Assembly: GCA_030247855.1 (NCBI GenBank)
Contig: JAPDRN010000128.1
Span: forward strand, 1-64,000
Origin: Knufia peltigerae
Taxonomy: Eukaryota > Ascomycota > Eurotiomycetes > Chaetothyriales > Trichomeriaceae
Length of the DNA stretch: 64,000 nucleotides
Direction: 5' to 3'
Shown: one piece after another, positions 60,223-64,000 of the stretch
Position numbering within the stretch: the first letter of the stretch is position 1
Layout: each line of letters starts with the position of its first letter
The notes under the pieces: model-generated
What the model was told of the DNA's origin: nothing
Database searches by the model: none
What the model saw: only the letters and a program-made list of their open reading frames with translations
Translations under genes and position numbers: made by a program

Positions 60223-61695
60223 TTACTGCGCCACGTATCGGCGGTGCAGGGCAAAGGCTGTCAGCACCGCCAGCGCACCGGCCAGCGCCATTGCCCAAGC
60301 GAACCCACTGGCCATCGCCGCGCGGTAGTAGCCCAGCAGGTGCGGTGAACCGGACGCCATCGCAGGTTCGAAGATGAGCAGCCGTGCTTGCAGCGCCACC
60401 TGCGGTTGGCCGGCGGCATGGGCTGCCGCAGTGAGGTGCTGTACAGCGCGCTGGCTCATCACGCTCCCAAGCAGCGCGATGCCCACGCTCATCCCCGCCT
60501 GGCGCAGTGCATTCATCGTCGCCGAAGCGATACCCGCCCGCTCCTGTGGCACGTCGCCCATTACGGCCATGCCGGTCGCAGGCACCGCCAGCCCCATGCC
60601 AGCCCCCAGCAGCAACAGAAGCAGCGTTGCATGTGTGCGCGTGCTGCTGGCATCGAGGCCTGGCATCGCACACAGAGCAATGCCTGCCAGTGCGTAACCG
60701 GTCGCCAGCGCCACCGGCAAGCCAATCCGCCCGACAATGCGACCAAACAGCAGCGAAACTCCGCCCATCATCAGGAACTGTGGCACCAGTTGCAGGCCCG
60801 CGTCGGCGGCGCTGTCGCCCCGCACCTGCTGGAAGAACAGCGACAGGAAAAACAGGCTGGCGTAGGCGCTGAAGCCCAGCACGAAGGACGCGACATTGAG
60901 CAGGCGGAAGCGATGATCGGCCAACAGGGCCAGCGGCAGCAGCGGGCGCGAGACCCGTCGTTCCACACAGCCGAAGGCCACCAGGCCGGCGACGGCAAGG
61001 GTCAGCGCCAGTACGGTCCGAGGCGCCGCCAACCCATGCTCGCCGATGCCGATCAGTCCGTAGCTCAGCGCCGCCAACGCCACGATGCTCAGCAGTTGTC
61101 CCGCCGGATCCAGCGCGGCATGCTGCGGGTGCCGTCGCTCGGGGATGCCCCAGGCGCCAAGCGCGATCGCCAGCAACCCCAATGGCAGGTTGATCAGGAA
61201 GATGCTCGGCCATCCTGCCCGCTCCACCAGTACACCGCCCAGCAGCGGCCCCAGCACCAGCGCCAATGCACTGAAGGCCGACCAGCCGCCGATCACCTTG
61301 GCCCGCTGCCGGGGATCGGGAAAGGCATGGCTGAGGATCGGCATGGCGCTGGGAATCAGCAGCGCACCGGCCACTCCCTGGATCGCACGTCCCATCACCA
61401 GCACCTGCAGACTGCCGGCGCAGGCACATATCAGCGAGCCGGCGATGAAGCTGGCGACACTGACCAGCCACACCCGCCGCTGGCCATGTCGATCGCCCAA
61501 CGGACCGGCCGAAAGCATGAACGCCGACAGTGCGATCGCGTAGGCGTTGATGACCCATTGCAGCCCGGCGATGTCGGTCCGCAGTGCGGTCTGCAGTGTC
61601 GGCAGTGCGACGTTGACGATGCTGATGTCCAACGACGCCAGGAAGGTACCGAGATAGGCCGCCAGCACCAGGGCTGGGCGTCGAAAGCGTTGCAT
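60223..61695 (-). CDS. MFS drug efflux pump, DHA2 family
   Basis: A 490-residue, roughly 14-helix transporter. FLASLDISIVNVALPTLQTA is the motif-D region, and ALVLGPLLGGVLVERAGWPS and IFLINLPLGLLAIALG fit motif C and the following helices. The ATG at 61695 (MQRFRRPALVLAAYLG) is chosen; a longer frame crosses the operator. It is divergent from a TetR regulator, with a two-dyad operator between, so is almost certainly repressed by it. No adaptor or outer-membrane partner is present, so it probably pumps into the periplasm. Substrate unknown. Confidence 0.92.
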   Translation of the reverse strand: MQRFRRPALVLAAYLGTFLASLDISIVNVALPTLQTALRTDIAGLQWVINAYAIALSAFMLSAGPLGDRHGQRRVWLVSVASFIAGSLICACAGSLQVLVMGRAIQGVAGALLIPSAMPILSHAFPDPRQRAKVIGGWSAFSALALVLGPLLGGVLVERAGWPSIFLINLPLGLLAIALGAWGIPERRHPQHAALDPAGQLLSIVALAALSYGLIGIGEHGLAAPRTVLALTLAVAGLVAFGCVERRVSRPLLPLALLADHRFRLLNVASFVLGFSAYASLFFLSLFFQQVRGDSAADAGLQLVPQFLMMGGVSLLFGRIVGRIGLPVALATGYALAGIALCAMPGLDASSTRTHATLLLLLLGAGMGLAVPATGMAVMGDVPQERAGIASATMNALRQAGMSVGIALLGSVMSQRAVQHLTAAAHAAGQPQVALQARLLIFEPAMASGSPHLLGYYRAAMASGFAWAMALAGALAVLTAFALHRRYVAQ

Positions 61696-61737
61696 GCCGG
61701 AAAACCCCGAAGGAACATCGACGCATACATTAATCAC

Positions 61738-61772
61738 TGACTGACCGTCGGTCAATGACTGGCGGTCAGTCA
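61738..61772. promoter_or_regulatory. TetR-type operator between divergent MFS and regulator genes
   Basis: The outer dyad TGACTGACC (61738-61746) and GGTCAGTCA (61764-61772) flanks an inner perfect palindrome TGACCGTCGGTCA (61742-61754). TGACYG-type repeats are common TetR-family sites. It lies 43 bp before the MFS start and about 55 bp before the regulator start, where it would repress both genes. Confidence 0.8.
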
Positions 61773-61827
61773 ATGCTTGCCGCAGCTTAGAATGGCGCCC
61801 AGCCTCTTCCAGTCCGGATCGCCGCCG

Positions 61828-62454
61828 ATGATTCCGTCGCACGCGTCAGCCAAGTCCCGCACCAAGCCCGCAGAGATCCGTCTGGAGGAGTTGATGGACG
61901 CCGCTGAGGCACTGTTCCTGTCGCGCGGCGTGGAAGCGACCACCATCAGTGACATCGTGGCTGCAGCCGACGTCGCCAAGGGAACGTTCTATACGTACTT
62001 CGCGTCCAAGGGCGAAATCCTGCAGGCGCTGGCCAAGCGCTATACCGAGCGTTTCCTGGCCGAAGTGGAACTGGCGGTCGAGCAGCATCCGGCCATCGCA
62101 GGCGAGGCCCGCCTGCGTGCCTGGATCGAGGCCAACATCCGCATCTATGCGCGCACGCATGCGCTGCATGACGTGGTCTTCGCCAACCACCATCACCACG
62201 AACGCGGCAACGCAGACCGCAATGCCATCCAGCAGCAGTTGTCGGCAATCCTCGAAAGCGGTGTCGAGGCAGGGCTGTGGTCGTTGCCCGCGCCACGGAT
62301 CACCGCCTCGCTGATCTACGCCGGCGTGCATGGCGCCACGGACGATCTGATCGCCGCTCCCGAACAGTCACCCGATACGTTCATCGCTGCGGTGGTCACC
62401 GATTGCCTGCGCATGGTCGGTATTGCCGCGACAGCCGCGAAAAAGCGCCGCTGA
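61828..62454 (+). CDS. TetR-family transcriptional regulator
   Basis: A 208-residue repressor. The N-terminal helix-turn-helix (about 20-65) has LMDAAEALFLSRGVEATTIS and VAKGTFYTYFASKGEILQAL, the classic TetR DNA-binding unit. The C-terminal part is the ligand-binding helical bundle, with an unusual NHHHHERGN histidine cluster (about 128-136). The ATG at 61828 is preferred over in-frame ATGs at 61777 and 61792, which lie close to the operator. It is divergent from the MFS pump it likely represses. Confidence 0.92.
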   Translation: MIPSHASAKSRTKPAEIRLEELMDAAEALFLSRGVEATTISDIVAAADVAKGTFYTYFASKGEILQALAKRYTERFLAEVELAVEQHPAIAGEARLRAWIEANIRIYARTHALHDVVFANHHHHERGNADRNAIQQQLSAILESGVEAGLWSLPAPRITASLIYAGVHGATDDLIAAPEQSPDTFIAAVVTDCLRMVGIAATAAKKRR

Positions 62455-62469
62455 TCCGGCGCGCGCCGA

Positions 62470-62820
62470 CTAGGCGTGGGCGAGGATGTTCAACAGGCGA
62501 CCGAACGGGTCGCGCACGTAGAAGCGACGCACGCCCCATGGCTCTTCGGCCGGGCCATATTCAAGAGCTATGTTCGCGTGTCGCAGGCGTTCGAGCACGC
62601 CATCCAGGTCGTCCACCTCGATCGAAAGATCCGGCACCGGCGTAGCCGATCCACCTTCGCTGGCAATGCTGAGCTGTGCCAGCGCAGTGCCCTGCCCGCC
62701 GTAGGTGACGATCCAGCCGTGGTCCATGACGATGTCCATGCCGAGGATGTCACCGTAGAACGCGGCCGCCTGCGCAGGATCGGCACTGGCGATGTTGGCG
62801 ACGACGCGTTTTACAGCCAT
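62470..62820 (-). CDS. VOC family protein
   Basis: A 116-residue VOC-fold protein of the single-domain glyoxalase-like group. AAAFYGDILGMDIVMDHGWI is the first beta-alpha unit; VPDLSIEVDDLDGVLERLRH and the end FYVRDPFGRLLNILAHA complete the fold. The usual metal-ligand histidine near the N-terminus is absent (the protein starts MAVKRVVANIASADPAQ), so it may not be a metalloenzyme. It is convergent with the TetR gene (15-bp gap). Confidence 0.88.
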   Translation of the reverse strand: MAVKRVVANIASADPAQAAAFYGDILGMDIVMDHGWIVTYGGQGTALAQLSIASEGGSATPVPDLSIEVDDLDGVLERLRHANIALEYGPAEEPWGVRRFYVRDPFGRLLNILAHA

Positions 62821-62873
62821 GTGGCGGCTCCAGGCGAACAAGACCGCGGACCGCGTGCTGCGGCCAGGTGGAA

Positions 62874-62895
62874 AGGGGCCCATGGATCGGCCCCC
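62874..62895 (-). terminator. Hairpin after the Cys-rich peptide gene
   Basis: On the minus strand GGGGGCC and GGCCCCT pair around an 8-nt loop and are followed by TTTCC. It starts 23 bp after the stop codon of the 66-residue gene. Confidence 0.6.
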
Positions 62896-62918
62896 CCAAT
62901 GCGAACGGGATGCAGGCC

Positions 62919-63119
62919 TCAGATGGCGCCGCACCTGTCCATGACACAGCGATCGTATTCGAACTGGCACTCCATGGCATCAGCGCCGCCGGCCACGCAG
63001 GCCTGGTAGGCCTTCCAGCACGGCAGGTCACATGGCTGGACCGGACCGGCCACCGCCACCGAACCGGTACACGCAAGTGCAAACACTGCAGCAGCGATCA
63101 CTTTCCTGATGGCTCGCAT
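62919..63119 (-). CDS. Small cysteine-rich secreted protein
   Basis: A 66-residue protein with a signal peptide (MRAIRKVIAAAVFALACTGS, cut near AVAG) and a mature part of about 40 residues with five cysteines (VQPCDLPCWKAYQACVAGG, MECQFEYDRCVMDRC). The spacing suggests disulfide-bonded helices. The ATG at 63119 has GGGAG about 9 bp upstream; a GTG at 63128 has a ribosome site too close. No family was recognised. Confidence 0.7.
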   Translation of the reverse strand: MRAIRKVIAAAVFALACTGSVAVAGPVQPCDLPCWKAYQACVAGGADAMECQFEYDRCVMDRCGAI

Positions 63120-63203
63120 CGATATCACTCCCTGATAGGCCTGGTGATTCCAGGCCGCATCACCCTACCCGCGTGTGCGGGAGAGGAAGTGAAAAGCGCC
63201 GGT

Positions 63204-63722
63204 TCAGCCTGCCAGCAGCTGCAGATGGCGGAGCTGCGCGCGCAGCTCCGCGATGTCGTGCCACGGCAGTATCGGCGAGTTCCCGCGCTCATCGGGAGGG
63301 TTGCCGGGAAGACCGTCCGACCAGCCACCAGCGCCCACCAGCGGCAGCAACGGCCGCTTGTGCAGCCAGGCCAGACACACCTCGGAGATCGTGCCAGCGC
63401 GCCCGCCAATGACGATGCAGGCATCGCCGGCCAGGGCCATGATGAGGTTGCGCGCATCGCCCATACCGCAGGGCACGACCACTGTTGCTGGCCAGTCCGC
63501 TGCAGGCATGCTGCCTTCCGGAATCACACTCAGCACCGTGCCACCGGCCGCGACTGCATGCTCGGCTGCCACCCGCGTGGCCGGGCTGCCGCAACCGCTG
63601 ACGAGGGTGATTCCACTTTCGGCGAGGAATCTCCCCGCCTGTGCAGCACGGTCGAATGCTGGCGAGCCGGGATCGGCACTACCAAGGATCGCGATCTGGG
63701 GCTTGCGGAAGGATGATGTCAT
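63204..63722 (-). CDS. SLOG/TIGR00725-type Rossmann-fold protein
   Basis: A 172-residue protein of the LOG/DprA-like superfamily. The nucleotide-binding start is QIAILGSADPGSPAFDRAAQ; the GGRAGTISEVCLAWLHKRPL motif corresponds to the PGGxGTxxE of LOG (lysine decarboxylase-like) proteins, here with GRAGT. This altered motif makes cytokinin phosphoribohydrolase activity uncertain. The start at 63722 gives the usual family N-terminus. It lies 89 bp downstream of the membrane-protein gene on the same strand. Confidence 0.8.
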   Translation of the reverse strand: MTSSFRKPQIAILGSADPGSPAFDRAAQAGRFLAESGITLVSGCGSPATRVAAEHAVAAGGTVLSVIPEGSMPAADWPATVVVPCGMGDARNLIMALAGDACIVIGGRAGTISEVCLAWLHKRPLLPLVGAGGWSDGLPGNPPDERGNSPILPWHDIAELRAQLRHLQLLAG

Positions 63723-63811
63723 GGAGCGACCTGGGCGATGGGAAGAGAAGCAGGGAGGCAGACTCGATCCACACAGCGCGCTCGATTGCCCGAGGCGGGA
63801 CAGTATCACGC

Positions 63812-64000
63812 TCATCCATCCCTTTCTGATGCGGGTTGCTCACTCCACGACCGTCGCAGCGTCGCCAGACAAACCAGGCTCAACGACGGCAGCAGCAGGC
63901 CAAAGGCCACCAGCGGCCAGACCGTATCGCCCGGCAGCACCAGCGTCGCGAGCGTACCAAGCGTGGCTACGATCAGGCTCTGCACGGCGTAGTACAGCGC
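63812..64000 (-). CDS. C-terminal end of a multi-spanning membrane protein, 5' end beyond window
   Basis: The last 62 residues of a protein whose start lies to the right of the window. ALYYAVQSLIVATLGTLATL and LVAFGLLLPSLSLVCLATL are two membrane helices, followed by a short charged tail (RRSWSEQPASERDG). The style fits the last two helices of a 12-helix MFS (Bcr/CflA-like) transporter, but this cannot be proved from the part visible. Confidence 0.55.
   Translation of the reverse strand, partial: ALYYAVQSLIVATLGTLATLVLPGDTVWPLVAFGLLLPSLSLVCLATLRRSWSEQPASERDG

Overview
The window looks like a chromosomal segment of a Stenotrophomonas maltophilia-type gammaproteobacterium (Xanthomonadaceae). 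Base composition is high-GC throughout. Many intergenic gaps carry GTAG-headed hairpins of the kind known in this genus (SMAG/REP-type). Gene content fits: a lipoyl-domain dihydrolipoamide dehydrogenase beside a two-lipoyl aceF, an algZ-algR-hemC-like order, a stand-alone opgH and a CirA/FepA-type TonB receptor. No rRNA, tRNA, CRISPR, prophage or intact insertion sequence was seen; about 53 genes are supported.

Layout. 1-2.6 kb: a truncated cysteine synthase-fold enzyme, glyoxalase I, a second VOC protein and a CBS-pair protein. 3-8 kb: a three-gene drug efflux operon (outer-membrane lipoprotein, adaptor, MFS pump) divergent from an AraC-type regulator. 8.3-18.2 kb: glmS, then a divergent locus with a periplasmic adaptor, ATPase, two MacB/FtsX-type permeases, a PDZ protein, a sigma-54 activator and a histidine kinase. 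This locus is preceded by a good sigma-54 promoter and a cluster of TGTCC/GGACA sites. 18.2-18.7 kb: a 460-bp fold-back repeat. 18.7-30.6 kb: a GNAT enzyme, glmU, gtrA, a YfhO-like protein and the complete atpIBEFHAGDC operon with a TATAAT promoter. Upstream of atpI, on the other strand, lies a terminator-bearing structured region that may encode a small RNA.

31-44 kb: outer-membrane proteins, lpd and aceF without an adjacent aceE, a hypoxanthine-DNA glycosylase, glpD-glpK, an orphan metQ with a WYL regulator, a lipoprotein and a DUF481 barrel. 44-48 kb: hemC, a dense 500-bp repeat cluster, then an AlgR/AlgZ-like pair with an esterase gene. 48-53 kb: opgH divergent from a probably Fur-controlled TonB receptor, a 56-codon small gene and a DUF2628 protein. 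53-64 kb: a large chemoreceptor, an SDR enzyme, a second LytTR two-component pair, a small secreted protein, a KGG stress protein, an MFS pump with a divergent TetR regulator and operator, a VOC protein, a Cys-rich secreted peptide, a SLOG-fold protein and the end of a membrane protein.

Two points stand out. First, the export locus at 10.2-18.2 kb reads as a self-regulated envelope-sensing module: its kinase has almost no periplasmic domain, its partner is a sigma-54 activator, and the promoter in front of the transporter is of sigma-54 type. Second, two families of intergenic hairpins have a conserved loop (42 nt or 52 nt) held by completely different stems, each present as a pair in opposite orientation. 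The 52-nt loops contain mini-hairpins presenting GGA, which suggests a possible RsmA/CsrA link.
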